Positions 49,521 through 59,286 are shown, numbered from the stretch's first letter. The stretch is DNA of 64,000 nt from Tepidisphaeraceae bacterium (GCA_035998445.1 DASYHQ010000061.1:62001-126000); one strand, 5' to 3'. Translations and numbers: made by a program. The notes: a model not told the origin generated them from the sequence alone.

Positions 49521-49684
49521 GGAAGATTAACACCCCAGCACGGCGGCGGGAAAAACGGGATGTTATGGGGCGGCCGATCGGCGGCGGGCCAGGGCGGTTC
49601 TTATCGGGCGGGTCGGGCGGGGGGCAGGGTTTGTAATCAAACCTTGGCTCTCGACCTTTTATACGGATCAGGTTTGATCGCTGC

Positions 49685-49749
49685 GCGTACCACGGGCGGC
49701 CCGCCCGTGTCTTGCTTTAAGAAACACGGGCGAGCGCCCGTGGCACGTG
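49685..49749. repeat. F5 palindrome
   Basis: GCGTACCACGGGCGGCCCGC then CCGTGTCTTG pairs with ACACGGGCGAGCGCCCGTGG then CACGTG. Confidence 0.8.
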
Positions 49750-49819
49750 AAGACGCCGCGCACGTATCGAGCCCGATCCGTATTGCCTCTCCTTCGGATC
49801 GAGGTCAGCCTTGGTCGGA

Positions 49820-50623
49820 TTATCTCGCCGGTTGCGTCTGCCGCGACAGTAGGGCGGCCCAGGCCAGGTCGGCCCATTGGCGGTGCATCGGGTCGGCGTA
49901 ATGCAGGCCGTCGGGCGCCAGCAGCGAGCCGGCATCGTCGGTGACCGAGCGGGACAGTGAGGTCACGTCCACGAACGAGACGTGGGCCGCGTCGGCGACA
50001 TTGCGGCAGACGGCGTTGAACCGGTCGATGTCGGCCGACACGCTCGTGCCGCCCGCCGCGCCACCTCCGGTGTCGGCCGCGCCGCTCATGCTGCGGCCCA
50101 TTCGGGTCGCGGACCAGTCGGGGATCGACATCACCACCACCCGCCGTTCGTCGCCACCGGCGCACGCGATCGCGCGCCGTACGAGGGTCGTGAGCTGCTC
50201 GCGGTAGGCGTCGATCGAGCGGCGCTGGAACTGGTCGTTCACGCCGACCATCACGCTGACGTAGTCGACCGCCCCCAGGGGTTCGGCCGCGTCGATGGCC
50301 GCCAGCAGGTCGCCGCTGGTCCAGCCGGTGGCGGCGATGATCCACGGTTCCTCGACGGTGCGGCCCTGCTCCCTCACGCGCGCCGCCAGGTGCACCGGCC
50401 ACCGCGCCGCCGGCTCGACGCCTTCGCCGATGGTGTATGAATCCCCCAGTGCCAGGTACCGCACCACGCCCACCGGCCGCGTGGCTGGTGGGCGCGGCGC
50501 GGGCGCCGGCACGGCCGGGTACGCCCCGGACGGGCCGGTCTCCCGTGCCCGCTCGCCACGGTCGCAGCCGAGCAACAGCACGGCCCCAATCCAGAACGTC
50601 ACGATCGCGCCAATGCATCGCAT
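49820..50623 (-). CDS. SGNH/GDSL-family hydrolase, lipoprotein
   Basis: A 267-residue protein with lipoprotein signal WIGAVLLLGC (lipid site C20) and a Pro/Ala linker. Blocks of the SGNH fold: LALGDSYTIGEGVEP with the nucleophile Ser at about 62, ATGWTSGDL (Gly block), VMVGVNDQF (Asn block) and LAPDGLHYADPMH (catalytic Asp and His). Family members are esterases or deacetylases of lipids and cell-wall sugars. It should face the periplasm. Divergent from the EamA gene. Confidence 0.88.
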   Translation of the reverse strand: MRCIGAIVTFWIGAVLLLGCDRGERARETGPSGAYPAVPAPAPRPPATRPVGVVRYLALGDSYTIGEGVEPAARWPVHLAARVREQGRTVEEPWIIAATGWTSGDLLAAIDAAEPLGAVDYVSVMVGVNDQFQRRSIDAYREQLTTLVRRAIACAGGDERRVVVMSIPDWSATRMGRSMSGAADTGGGAAGGTSVSADIDRFNAVCRNVADAAHVSFVDVTSLSRSVTDDAGSLLAPDGLHYADPMHRQWADLAWAALLSRQTQPAR

Positions 50624-50750
50624 TGCGAACCTTACGCACGCCCGGGTCGAACGGATTTATAAGGCCCGCGGCCCGGGGAAAAACAAAGGCGGGTGGCACA
50701 GGTTGGGTCTGCCCAACCGCAACCCGGGGCGAGCGGGTACAGTCGCGGCG

Positions 50751-51719
50751 ATGGATCACGGGCAATCACCTGGAACGATCGGCACGGGCGCGCCGGCAGC
50801 GCGGGCGGCGGCGGGGTGGCTGTTGCTGGCGTGCTTGTTCTGGGGGCTGAGCTTTACGTGGGCCAAGACGGTGGGGGAGACGGTGAACGGGGCGGTCGGG
50901 GCGGGGCCGGGGGCGACGCTGGGGCCGCTGTGGGGGTTGGCGGTGCGGTTTGGGATCGCGGCCCTTTTGTGGATCGCGATCGTGCCGGCGGCGCGAACGG
51001 GGTGGACGATCGGGGCGGTGCGGCACGGGGTGTGGTTGGGGCTGCTGATGTCGGCGGCGATCATCGTGCAGCATCTGGGGCTGGAGCATTCCGGGGCGGC
51101 CATCACGGCGTTTTTGACGAGTTTGACCGTGGTCTTTGTGCCGCTGCTGTCGTGGGCGGTGACGCGAAGGCGGCCGAGCAACGTCATCTGGATGGGCGTG
51201 GTTCTGGCGACCGTGGGCGTCTGGCTGATGACCGGGGCGACGGCGGAGGGGTTTGGCATCGGGGAACTGCTGGGGCTGATCTGCTCGATCTGCTGGGCGG
51301 TCTACATCTTCGTCATCGCCCATTCGGGCCTGCGCGAGCACCCGGCCCGCATGGTGGCGGCGCAGTTTATCGTGGCGGCGGTGCTGAGCGGTGGGTTGAG
51401 TCTGATGCTGGCGGGCGAGCGGTTGCCGGCGATGGTGGCCGCGACGATCGACCCGCGCGTGTGGCAGAACGTGCTGCTGCTGGCGCTCTTCGCGACGGTG
51501 GCGGCGTTTGGGATCTTGACGTACCAACAGCCGAAGATTGATGCGGTGCGGGCGTCGTTGATCTACCTGGCCGAGCCGATCTTCGCGGCGGCCTTCGCGT
51601 GGGCGTGGGCGGGGCATGGGATGACGGCGACGCAGATAGGGGGGGCGGTGCTGATTTTGGTGGCGAACGTGGCGGTGGAAGTGATCGCTGGGCGGGAATC
51701 GGTGGTGGTGCCGGATTGA
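50751..51719 (+). CDS. EamA/DMT-family transporter
   Basis: A 322-residue, ten-helix protein with two EamA repeats: LLLACLFWGLSFTWAKTVGE, LWGLAVRFGIAALLWIA and ITAFLTSLTVVFVPLLSWAV in the first, LLGLICSICWAVYIFVIAHS and ASLIYLAEPIFAAAFAWAWA in the second. DMT proteins export metabolites such as amino acids; substrate unknown. Start at ATG 50751; the longer upstream frame is the complement of the SGNH gene. Directly upstream lies GCACAGGTTGGGTCTGCCCA, a repeat also seen near 49140. Confidence 0.88.
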   Translation: MDHGQSPGTIGTGAPAARAAAGWLLLACLFWGLSFTWAKTVGETVNGAVGAGPGATLGPLWGLAVRFGIAALLWIAIVPAARTGWTIGAVRHGVWLGLLMSAAIIVQHLGLEHSGAAITAFLTSLTVVFVPLLSWAVTRRRPSNVIWMGVVLATVGVWLMTGATAEGFGIGELLGLICSICWAVYIFVIAHSGLREHPARMVAAQFIVAAVLSGGLSLMLAGERLPAMVAATIDPRVWQNVLLLALFATVAAFGILTYQQPKIDAVRASLIYLAEPIFAAAFAWAWAGHGMTATQIGGAVLILVANVAVEVIAGRESVVVPD

Positions 51720-51738
51720 GCGCTTTGGTTGGGGGATT

Positions 51739-51995
51739 TAGCGCCAAGAACGCCAAGACGCCAAGAGCGCCAAGGGGAGGAAAGGGTAAGAGGAGAGGGT
51801 GTTTTGTCCGGTCCCTCTCCCATGTACTTATGGGAGAGGCTAGGTGAGGGTGATTTCGAACTGCTGACGGTTCTCGACTGGTCGAAATCACCCTCACCTA
51901 GCCTCTCCCGGCGTACCGGGAGAGGGACCGGAGGGATTGGCTCGCGCTCTCTGTCTTCCTTGGCGAACTTGGCGTCTTGGCGTGCTTGGCGCTAA
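51739..51995. repeat. F7 repeat containing a nested F6 repeat
   Basis: F7 arms GCGCCAAGAACGCCAAGACG (51741) and CTTGGCGTCTTGGCGTGCTT (51970) enclose a full F6 element at 51810-51929 (GGTCCCTCTCCC ... GGGAGAGGGACC). The F6 copy appears inserted in the F7 loop. The remaining 150 bases to the next gene show no other feature. Confidence 0.85.
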
Positions 51996-52148
51996 ACAAC
52001 GAACAGCGACCGCCCCCCAGATCTTCCATTAAGCCATCGCGAATCGCCCAACCACAGACTATGATCGTTCACGCACGGCGTAGGCTGGCGGACGGTTCAG
52101 CATCGGGCGGGCACCATCGAGCACCTTTCAGCGACAATCTCACCGCAG

Positions 52149-55100
52149 TTGGCCGTCGCGTGGCTCACGCTCGAGTATTACTCGTGGGGCACGGCTGCGC
52201 TGGCGTTCGCGGCGTTGGCGATCCCGGTCGTTCTGCTGGGCATCCGCTCGCTGAACGGGCTGGGGCCGGTGCGCAAGTGGGTGGCGATCGGCACGCGGCT
52301 GCTGGTCATCGCGATGATCGTGCTGATCCTGGGGGGCGTGCGCTGGCAACGGCAGCACAAAGATCTGGAGGTGATGTTCCTGCGCGACGTCAGCCAGAGC
52401 GCCGAACAGGTGCAGGACGCGCCGGGCAAGACCGTGCAGGAAGGCGTGGTGGCCTACCTGAACGACATCAGCCGGCGCACCGACAAGCCGCGCGGCGACC
52501 GGATGGGCGTCATCAGCTTTGACAACAACGCGGCCATCGACGCGCTGCCCAACACGTCGCTGGCGCTCAACACGAGCGCGATCCGCGAGTCCGGCAGCGG
52601 CACGAACGTCGCCAGCGCGATTCAGTTGGCATTGGCCACGATGAACCGCGACGCGATGCACCGCATGGTGCTGCTGTGGGACGGCAACGCGACCGCAGGT
52701 GACGTGAACACCGCCATCGCGCAGGCGGCGGCGCAGAACGTGCCGATCGACGTGGTGCCGCTGAGCTATCAGGTGCAGCGCGAGATCACGATGGACAACC
52801 TCGTCGCCCCCACCTGGCGGCGCGAGAACGAGCCGTTCTCGGTTGATGTCTTCCTACGCAATACCAACGACGGCCCGGTGACGGGCACGCTCACCGTTCG
52901 CCACCAGGGCGAGGCGATGGACCTCGACCCGTACACGGCCGGTGCGCAGACGACGCGCCAGGTGACGCTGAACCCCGGCACCAACAAGCAAAGCGTCGCG
53001 GTGCCGCCGTTGCGCAGTGGGGGCGTGCATAAGTTCCGGGCGACGTTTGATCCGGACCCGATCGCCGGACCGGGCGGCGAGCCGATCGTGGCGGATACGC
53101 TGGCGCAGAACAACGCCAGCGAGGCCTTCACGTTCGTGCGTGGCAAGGGGAAGGTGCTGTACGTCGACAACACCGGCGGCTCGGGCAGCATGCTGCGCGA
53201 TGCGCTGGCGCGGGAAGACGTGCTGATCGAGAACACCGACCACATCACGCCCGATGGCTTCCCGACCGACCTCGTGCGCCTGCAGGACTACGACGCCGTT
53301 ATCCTGGCCAACGTGTCGCGCGGGGCGGGGGGGCTAAGCGATGAGCAACAGCGCCTGCTCGCCAGCTACGTGCACGACATGGGCGGCGGGCTGGTGATGA
53401 TCGGCGGGCCCGACACCTTCGGCGCTGGCGGTTGGCAGGGCAGCCGGCTCGAAGAGGTGCTGCCGGTCGAGATGGACATTCCCGCCCAACGGCAGGTGGG
53501 CAAGGGGGCGCTGGTCGTCATCGTCCACTCGTGCGAGTTTCCCAACGGCAACTACTGGGGCGAACAGTGCGCGATTAAGGCGGCCGAGACGCTGAGCGCC
53601 AAGGATGACATCGGCGTCGTCACCTACAACTGGGGCACTGGCACCAGCCAGTGGGACTACCCACTGAGCGAGAAGGGGGATGGCAGCCAGGTGATGGCGG
53701 CCATTAAAGGCATGCAGGTCGGGGACATGCCCAGCTTCGACAACGCGATGGACGTCGCGCTGAACGGCGGCAAGCCGGGCGTGACGGGGTTAAAGGACTC
53801 CAACGCGCGGCAGAAGCACGTCATCATCATCTCCGACGGCGACCCGCAGGTGCCCAACCCACAGCTGGTGGCCCAGTATCAAGCGGCCAAGGTGAGCGTG
53901 AGCACGGTCAGCGTCTACCCGCATACGCAGAACCCCGGGCAGATGCCGCCGAACATGAAGTACATCGCCGACAACCTGAAGGGGAAGGCCTACGGCCCGG
54001 TGAACGACAACTTCAACACGCTGCCGCAGATCTTCATCAAGGAAGCGACGATCGTGCGGCGTAGTTTGATCCTGGAAGACTCCGCGGGCATCCCACTCAA
54101 GCTAACGCCCAGCAACAGCGACGTGATTAAAGGGCTGGACTTCGGCGCGCCCGTCTTTGGAATGGTGCTGACGAGCAAGAAGCAGAGCCCGCAGGTCGAG
54201 ATGCCCCTGGTGGCCGGCAAGAACAACGACCCCGTGCTGGCCCACTGGCAGAGCGGCCTCGGCCGGGCGGCCGTCTTCACGCCCGATGCGCACAACAAGT
54301 GGAGCGCGGGGTACGTGGGGTCGGACCAGTTCGGCAAGTTCTGGGCGCAGGTCGTCCGCACCGTCGCCCGCCCACCCATGAGCGGCGACTTCGACGTGCA
54401 GACCACGCAGGATGGCGAGAAGGGGCGCATCACCGTGGAAGCGCTGAACCGCGACAACGCGTTCCTGAACTTCCTGAACATCAAGGGCAACGTGCTGGGG
54501 CCCAACGGCGAGCCGATCGACGTGCGCATGGTGCAGACCGCCCCGGGCGTCTACACCGGCGAGTTCGACGCGCCGCAGCAGGGCACGTACGCCGTCGGGC
54601 TAACCTACAGCGGCACCAACACCGGTGGCACGCTGCGCAGCGGCCTGGTGGTGAATGATTCGCCCGAGTTGCGCGCCCTGCGCAGCAACGAGACGATTTT
54701 GCAGCAGATCGCAGACCGCACGGGCGGCCGGGTGCTGCCGGCGTTCGACGCGAGCGCCGCCGACGTCTTCACCCGCCTCGGCGTAAAGCAGACGGCCAGC
54801 CCGTTGCCGGTGTGGGACTTGCTGCTGCCGTTCCTGCTGGCGCTGTTGATTCTGGACGTCGCCATCCGTCGAATTGCCTGGGACTGGGCCAGCACGAAGC
54901 GGCTGGCGACCGCCGGCGCGAACGTCATTCGCGGCTTCACGGTAACGACGCGCAAGGTGGAGACGCCGAACCTGTTCGAGACCTTGAAGCAGACTCGCGA
55001 GGGCGCCGCCGAGCAAACCCAGCAGGCCGCCGCGACGGTAACCCCCGCGGCCCGGCCTGACCCCTCGCGCAAGTTCGAGGCCAAGCCCGGCGCCGCGGCC

Positions 55101-55277
55101 GCCGCCGATGGGGACATCGCCGACGTGATCGGCGGCGCAACGAACAAGCCGATCCCGTCGGCTCCGAAAGCCACCACCCCCAAGGGCCTGCAGCCCGACG
55201 CCGGCGGCATGGGCAGCCTGTTGGAAGCCAAACGCCGTGCGCGCGAAAAGATGAACCGACAGGACGAGGAGAAATGA
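52149..55277 (+). CDS. VWA-domain membrane protein with glutamine-amidotransferase-like insert (BatB/YfbK-like family)
   Basis: A 1042-residue protein from a TTG start. Two N-terminal helices (AALAFAALAIPVVLLGIRSL, LLVIAMIVLILGGVRW), then a first VWA-like domain (about 70-215: MFLRDVSQSAE, GVISFDNNAAID), a beta-rich CARDB-like region, a GATase1-like domain (about 335-440: VLYVDNTGGSGSMLRDALAR, YVHDMGGGLVMIGG), a second VWA-like domain (about 450-620: HVIIISDGDPQVPNP), and a late helix (LPVWDLLLPFLLALLILDVA) with a soluble tail. Such proteins accompany MoxR ATPases and DUF58 proteins in envelope or chaperone-like clusters. Mechanism unknown. Confidence 0.82.
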   Translation: MAVAWLTLEYYSWGTAALAFAALAIPVVLLGIRSLNGLGPVRKWVAIGTRLLVIAMIVLILGGVRWQRQHKDLEVMFLRDVSQSAEQVQDAPGKTVQEGVVAYLNDISRRTDKPRGDRMGVISFDNNAAIDALPNTSLALNTSAIRESGSGTNVASAIQLALATMNRDAMHRMVLLWDGNATAGDVNTAIAQAAAQNVPIDVVPLSYQVQREITMDNLVAPTWRRENEPFSVDVFLRNTNDGPVTGTLTVRHQGEAMDLDPYTAGAQTTRQVTLNPGTNKQSVAVPPLRSGGVHKFRATFDPDPIAGPGGEPIVADTLAQNNASEAFTFVRGKGKVLYVDNTGGSGSMLRDALAREDVLIENTDHITPDGFPTDLVRLQDYDAVILANVSRGAGGLSDEQQRLLASYVHDMGGGLVMIGGPDTFGAGGWQGSRLEEVLPVEMDIPAQRQVGKGALVVIVHSCEFPNGNYWGEQCAIKAAETLSAKDDIGVVTYNWGTGTSQWDYPLSEKGDGSQVMAAIKGMQVGDMPSFDNAMDVALNGGKPGVTGLKDSNARQKHVIIISDGDPQVPNPQLVAQYQAAKVSVSTVSVYPHTQNPGQMPPNMKYIADNLKGKAYGPVNDNFNTLPQIFIKEATIVRRSLILEDSAGIPLKLTPSNSDVIKGLDFGAPVFGMVLTSKKQSPQVEMPLVAGKNNDPVLAHWQSGLGRAAVFTPDAHNKWSAGYVGSDQFGKFWAQVVRTVARPPMSGDFDVQTTQDGEKGRITVEALNRDNAFLNFLNIKGNVLGPNGEPIDVRMVQTAPGVYTGEFDAPQQGTYAVGLTYSGTNTGGTLRSGLVVNDSPELRALRSNETILQQIADRTGGRVLPAFDASAADVFTRLGVKQTASPLPVWDLLLPFLLALLILDVAIRRIAWDWASTKRLATAGANVIRGFTVTTRKVETPNLFETLKQTREGAAEQTQQAAATVTPAARPDPSRKFEAKPGAAAAADGDIADVIGGATNKPIPSAPKATTPKGLQPDAGGMGSLLEAKRRAREKMNRQDEEK

Positions 55278-55349
55278 TGAACCTCGCTACCGACACGCTA
55301 AACGTCGATCACGGAATCGATCGATCTCATCAAGATTAAAGGGAGATTC

Positions 55350-56645
55350 ATGTTCAAACGCATCGCCGTTGCCACCGTCGCGTCGCTGGTGTTCGCCGTG
55401 CAGGCATTCGCGCAAGACCTTGATGCCATCAAGCCGTTCCTCAGCGACAAGACGATCGTCGTCGTCGATGTGGACTTGGCGAAGTTCGACCTGAAAGCCT
55501 TTGAAGCTAAAGCCATCAAAGCGATGGAGGACGCCAAGGTCGGCGAAGCCCAGATGAAGCAGGCTCGCGAGGAGATGACGGCCAACATGGCGCGCGGGCA
55601 GAAGTGGCTCGACGCGCTGAAGGACGCCAAGGCCCAGCGGGCGTTCGTGGTCGTGTCGATGCCGCAGGCCGGGCCCGGCGGGCCGCCGATGTTCACCGTC
55701 GTGCCTACTGCCGACGATGCCGCTGCCACCGCGGTGGGCAAGACGATCGATGAAGCGATGGCCAGCGGTGAAGGTGAGGGCGGGCCTCCGCCGACCGCCA
55801 CGCACGAGCGCATCGGCAACGCCGTGGTGATCGGCGAGGCTCCGACGCTGGCGGCGCTGAAGACGATCAAGCCGGTCGACCGCGCCGACCTGGCCACCGC
55901 CCACGCCACCGCCACCAAGGCCGGCGACGGCGCGATCCGCGTCGCGTTCGCGCCCACGGGTCCGATGCGCGGCATGCTGATGATGGCGGCCGACCCGGTC
56001 GTCGCCAACGTGGTGAACGCCGGCGTGCAGCATGCCGGCCTGAGCGTGGGCCTGCCGCCGAACGAGTCGCTGAACCTCACGATTCAATCGAAGGACGCCA
56101 AGTCGGCCGAGGCGCTGGCGAAGCTCATCAACGGCTTCATGCAGGACCTGCCGCCCGGCGCGCCACCGGAGATGGCGATGCTGCAGCCCAATGCCGCGGG
56201 CGATACCGTAAAGCTGTCGCTCGATCAGGCCGCGATGACGAAGCTCATCGACGGCGTTTTGCCGTCCATGATTCGGGCTCGCAATACCGCGTTCGCCGTG
56301 AAGTCGGCGTCGAACATCCGCACACTGCTAATGATGACCATCATGTACGCCCAGACCCGCGACGGGCAGTACCCCGACACGCTCGCCGACCTGCGCGAGG
56401 GCCAGCAAATGCCGCAGCAGGCCTTCGACGAGTTGATGACCAACCCCGCCCAGCCCACCATGAAGCCCGGCTACATCTACATCAAGCCGAAAGACGCCGC
56501 GGCGGCCCCCGGGGGTTTGGTCATCCATGAGGCGTTCGAAGGACCCTTCCCCACTGACGGCGTGAACGTCGGTTTCGGTGACGGCAGCGTGCGGAAGATT
56601 GGAGACGAGGCGCAGTTCAACGAGTTGTTGAAGGCAGCGAAGTAG
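55350..56645 (+). CDS. Exported protein of unknown function
   Basis: A 431-residue protein with AAAGGGAG upstream and a signal peptide (RIAVATVASLVFAVQAFAQD, cut near AFA-QDL). The mature part is Ala/Lys-rich, helical at 45-90, and ends GPFPTDGVNVGFGDGSVRKI, reminiscent of the D-G-x-x-N-V-x-F-x-D-G-x-V signature at the ends of planctomycete pseudopilin-like (DUF1559) proteins. It lies between the VWA gene and moxR, so it may be a client or partner of that system. Confidence 0.65.
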   Translation: MFKRIAVATVASLVFAVQAFAQDLDAIKPFLSDKTIVVVDVDLAKFDLKAFEAKAIKAMEDAKVGEAQMKQAREEMTANMARGQKWLDALKDAKAQRAFVVVSMPQAGPGGPPMFTVVPTADDAAATAVGKTIDEAMASGEGEGGPPPTATHERIGNAVVIGEAPTLAALKTIKPVDRADLATAHATATKAGDGAIRVAFAPTGPMRGMLMMAADPVVANVVNAGVQHAGLSVGLPPNESLNLTIQSKDAKSAEALAKLINGFMQDLPPGAPPEMAMLQPNAAGDTVKLSLDQAAMTKLIDGVLPSMIRARNTAFAVKSASNIRTLLMMTIMYAQTRDGQYPDTLADLREGQQMPQQAFDELMTNPAQPTMKPGYIYIKPKDAAAAPGGLVIHEAFEGPFPTDGVNVGFGDGSVRKIGDEAQFNELLKAAK

Positions 56646-56656
56646 TCCGCGCGTCG

Positions 56657-56709
56657 CACGGTTTTCAACCCGTGTGTCCGACCGAAATCACGGGTTGAAA
56701 CCCCGTGCC
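56657..56709. repeat. Hairpin upstream of moxR
   Basis: GCACGGTTTTCAACCCGTG pairs with CACGGGTTGAAACCCCGTGC around a 15-base loop, in the gap between the exported protein and moxR, 22 bases before its start. Confidence 0.75.
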
Positions 56710-56730
56710 GAGATCAAAGGAATAGAATCC

Positions 56731-57786
56731 ATGTCCCGCACCAACACTCCCCCCCAGATCGACCCCGCCATCGAGCAGGCCACCGCCGACTTCCGTCGCG
56801 ATTATGCGACGGTGAAGGCCGAGATCGGCAAGGCGATCGTCGGGCACGACGACATCATCGACGGCGTCCTCACCTGCCTGTTCGTCGGCGGCCACGCGCT
56901 GCTGGAAGGCGTGCCGGGGCTGGGCAAGACGGCCCTTATCCGCGCGCTGTCGCAGGCGTTGCACCTGAAGTTCGGGCGCATTCAATTCACGCCCGACCTC
57001 ATGCCCGCCGACGTCATCGGCACGAACATCATCCAGGAGGACGAGCACGGCCGGCGGCAGTTCAAGTTCATGGAAGGGCCGCTGTTCGCGCAGATCATCC
57101 TCGCTGACGAAATCAACCGCGCCACGCCCAAGACGCAGTCGGCGATGCTGGAAGCTATGCAGGAACGCCAGGTGACGGCCGGCGGTGACATCCGCAAGCT
57201 CGAGCGCCCGTTCTTCGTGATGGCGACGCAAAACCCGCTGGAACAGGAAGGCACCTACCCGCTGCCCGAAGCGCAGCTCGACCGGTTCTTCTTCAAGCTG
57301 ATCGTGCAGTACAGCGGCCGGCAGGAACTGCACGAGATCCTGAACCGCACGACCGCCGGCGCGCAGCCCGACCTCACGCCCGTGTTGGATGCAAAGCGCA
57401 TCATCGCTTACCAGGAACTCGTCCGGCGGGTCGTCATCGCGCCGCACGTGCAGGACTACGCGATCAGGGTCACGCTCGCCACCCACCCCGGCGGCATGTA
57501 CGCGATCCCCATGACCGGCCAGTTCCTGCGCGTGGGGGCCAGCCCCCGCGCCGCCCAGGCGATCACCCTGGCCAGCAAGGTAAAAGCCCTGCTCGACGGC
57601 CGTTTCCACGTCAGCTTTGCCGACATCAAGGCCGTCGCCATCCCCGCGATGCGCCACCGCGTCATTCTGAACTTCGAAGGCGAGGCCGAGGGCATGACGA
57701 CGGACATGGTGCTGGAACGGATTCTCGCGGATACGCCCACGAGCGTGGAAGAAGGGGCCACCGTGGCAGCGGCGGGGCGGCGGTGA
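56731..57786 (+). CDS. MoxR-family AAA+ ATPase
   Basis: A 351-residue MoxR ATPase with Walker A GVPGLGKT (60-67), Walker B ILADEINR, the MoxR signature RATPKTQSAMLEAMQERQVT and sensor FVMATQNPLEQEGTYPLPEA followed by QLDRFFFK. MoxR proteins act with VWA-domain partners in protein maturation or metal insertion. Its genomic partners here are the DUF58 protein, the BatA-like protein and the large VWA protein. RBS AAAGGA upstream. Confidence 0.92.
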   Translation: MSRTNTPPQIDPAIEQATADFRRDYATVKAEIGKAIVGHDDIIDGVLTCLFVGGHALLEGVPGLGKTALIRALSQALHLKFGRIQFTPDLMPADVIGTNIIQEDEHGRRQFKFMEGPLFAQIILADEINRATPKTQSAMLEAMQERQVTAGGDIRKLERPFFVMATQNPLEQEGTYPLPEAQLDRFFFKLIVQYSGRQELHEILNRTTAGAQPDLTPVLDAKRIIAYQELVRRVVIAPHVQDYAIRVTLATHPGGMYAIPMTGQFLRVGASPRAAQAITLASKVKALLDGRFHVSFADIKAVAIPAMRHRVILNFEGEAEGMTTDMVLERILADTPTSVEEGATVAAAGRR

Positions 57787-57800
57787 AGAACAGCTTCCGG

Positions 57801-57863
57801 CGTGCCCCCGGCAGTGACTCCCGTGCCCCCGGGAACGACCGCCGTGCCTCCGGGAATGCCTCC
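57801..57863. repeat. Tandem array E: 3 units of exactly 21 bp
   Basis: Units at 57801, 57822 and 57843 begin CGTGCCCCCGG or CGTGCCTCCGG and vary in the second half. The array fills the short gap between the converging moxR and LEA14-like genes, starting 14 bases after the moxR stop. Confidence 0.8.
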
Positions 57864-57872
57864 CTTGATCGG

Positions 57873-58442
57873 TTAGCGGCCGAGCGTCCCGCCGAGTGCG
57901 TTCCCAATCACCTTCTGCGCAAGCGCCCGGGCCGCCGGGCTTTGCAGGAGGATCTTCGGATCATTTAACACGTCGCGCAGCGGCAGGGTGCCGCTGTAGG
58001 AGAGGGGGACGCGGACGGATTGGCCCAATAGCGCGGTGCCGCGGCCGGCGCTCAGGCCGGCGTCCAAGGAAAAGGGGATGTTGCCGCCGGTCTTTACCAG
58101 GGCTTGCTCGGCGGCCAGCAGGTTCTCGAACGTGACGGCGACGGGCAGCACGAGCGACCGCGTGCCCTTGGCGGGCAGCTCGCCGCCGGGCTCGGCCTTT
58201 CCGTCGAGCACCTTCGTGCCGCTGATCGACAGCCCGTAGTCGGCCGCGGTTAAGGGGACGGCGAAGGCGTTGGGGTTGGTCACGTCGACGTCGAAGTTCA
58301 TCGTTAGCCCGGTCGCGTTGATCGCCCCCAGCGACATGCCCTTCACGGCGGCCGTCGGCTTCTCCAGTCCCGCGCCGGCACAGGCCAGGGATAAGAGGCA
58401 GAACGGGACGAGCACGAGCATGCGGAGGGTGGAGGTGATCAT
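57873..58442 (-). CDS. LEA14-like (LEA type 2) lipoprotein
   Basis: A 189-residue protein with lipoprotein signal [14 protein letters not shown] (lipid site C21). The mature domain has the LEA_2/WHy pattern: [20 protein letters not shown] then [20 protein letters not shown], a G-x-V/L-L-D-G-K edge strand and a second amphipathic strand set ([17 protein letters not shown]). WHy-domain proteins are linked with desiccation or envelope stress. Its strand opposes moxR, so it is a separate transcription unit. Confidence 0.8.
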   Translation of the reverse strand: MITSTLRMLVLVPFCLLSLACAGAGLEKPTAAVKGMSLGAINATGLTMNFDVDVTNPNAFAVPLTAADYGLSISGTKVLDGKAEPGGELPAKGTRSLVLPVAVTFENLLAAEQALVKTGGNIPFSLDAGLSAGRGTALLGQSVRVPLSYSGTLPLRDVLNDPKILLQSPAARALAQKVIGNALGGTLGR

Positions 58443-58508
58443 GTTCCGCAGCGTACCGTTCGGCGGCGCGTTTCGGCAAATTGTTTTGGGCTTGGGCCTG
58501 TTTGGGTT

Positions 58509-58677
58509 CGCGCCAAGAGCGCCAAGACGCCAAGGTCGCCAAGAAGAGAGAAGACGAGATAGAAAAAATGGAGAGGGGCAGAGGGCGCACCCCTGCGCGC
58601 ATGCGCTTAGCCGCGTTTCCGTCTGCGACTCTCTATCCTCGCTTCCTCTTCTTGGCGTCTTGGCGTGCTTGGCGCGA
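58509..58677. repeat. F7 GCCAAG/CTTGGC inverted repeat
   Basis: CGCGCCAAGAGCGCCAAGAC on the left and CTTGGCGTCTTGGCGTGCTT then GGCGCG on the right, with a 90-base centre. It lies between the LEA14 and macro genes. Confidence 0.85.
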
Positions 58678-58758
58678 ATCCCCTCTTACGGCATCGCCAC
58701 GTCCCTCGACAACAGAACCAGCGCTCCGCATCGCATCATTCCGCATTACGATGTGAAG

Positions 58759-59286
58759 ATGGAAGGCCTGCCCCTGGAAGTCATGCGCGGCGACATCACG
58801 ACGCTAAAGGTCGATGCGATCGTGAACGCCGCAAACGAATCACTGTTGGGCGGCAGCGGGGTCGATGGCGCCATTCACCGCGCCGCGGGGCCGCAGTTGC
58901 TGGAAGAGTGCCGCACGATCGGCGGCTGCCCGACGGGTGAGGCCCGGCTGACCAAGGGGTACAACCTACCGGCCAAGTATGTCATCCACACCGTCGGCCC
59001 CGTGTGGCGCGGCGGTCAGGAGGATGAAGACCAAGCCTTGGCGGCCTGCTATCGCCACAGTTTGTCACTTGCGATGCGCACGCACATTCGCACGATCGCG
59101 TTCCCGGCCATCAGCACCGGCGCCTATGGCTTCCCGATTGCCCGCGCCGCGCAGATTGCCACCGACGAGACGGAGCGGTTCCTCGTGACCTATCCGCAGT
59201 ACTTCGACCGCGTGATATTCGTCTGCTTCGACGACGCGAGCTACGCCGCCTACCGGCACGCCGTGGACGTGCTGGACGAGCGGTGA
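58759..59286 (+). CDS. Macro-domain protein (O-acetyl-ADP-ribose deacetylase type)
   Basis: A 175-residue single macro domain: [20 protein letters not shown] then IHRAAG (ADP-ribose loop 1), [27 protein letters not shown] and [20 protein letters not shown] (loop 2). The family removes acetyl or ADP-ribose adducts. The start at 58759 gives the canonical N-terminus; a GTG two codons earlier is possible. It shares the strand with the downstream small gene and DUF58 gene. Confidence 0.93.
   Translation: MEGLPLEVMRGDITTLKVDAIVNAANESLLGGSGVDGAIHRAAGPQLLEECRTIGGCPTGEARLTKGYNLPAKYVIHTVGPVWRGGQEDEDQALAACYRHSLSLAMRTHIRTIAFPAISTGAYGFPIARAAQIATDETERFLVTYPQYFDRVIFVCFDDASYAAYRHAVDVLDER

Noticed and set aside
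48908-49636. 242-residue protein with FRALARK heptads
   Set aside because: It spans both 21-bp arrays, has no homology-like segments, no good start, and equivalent open frames exist on the other strand.
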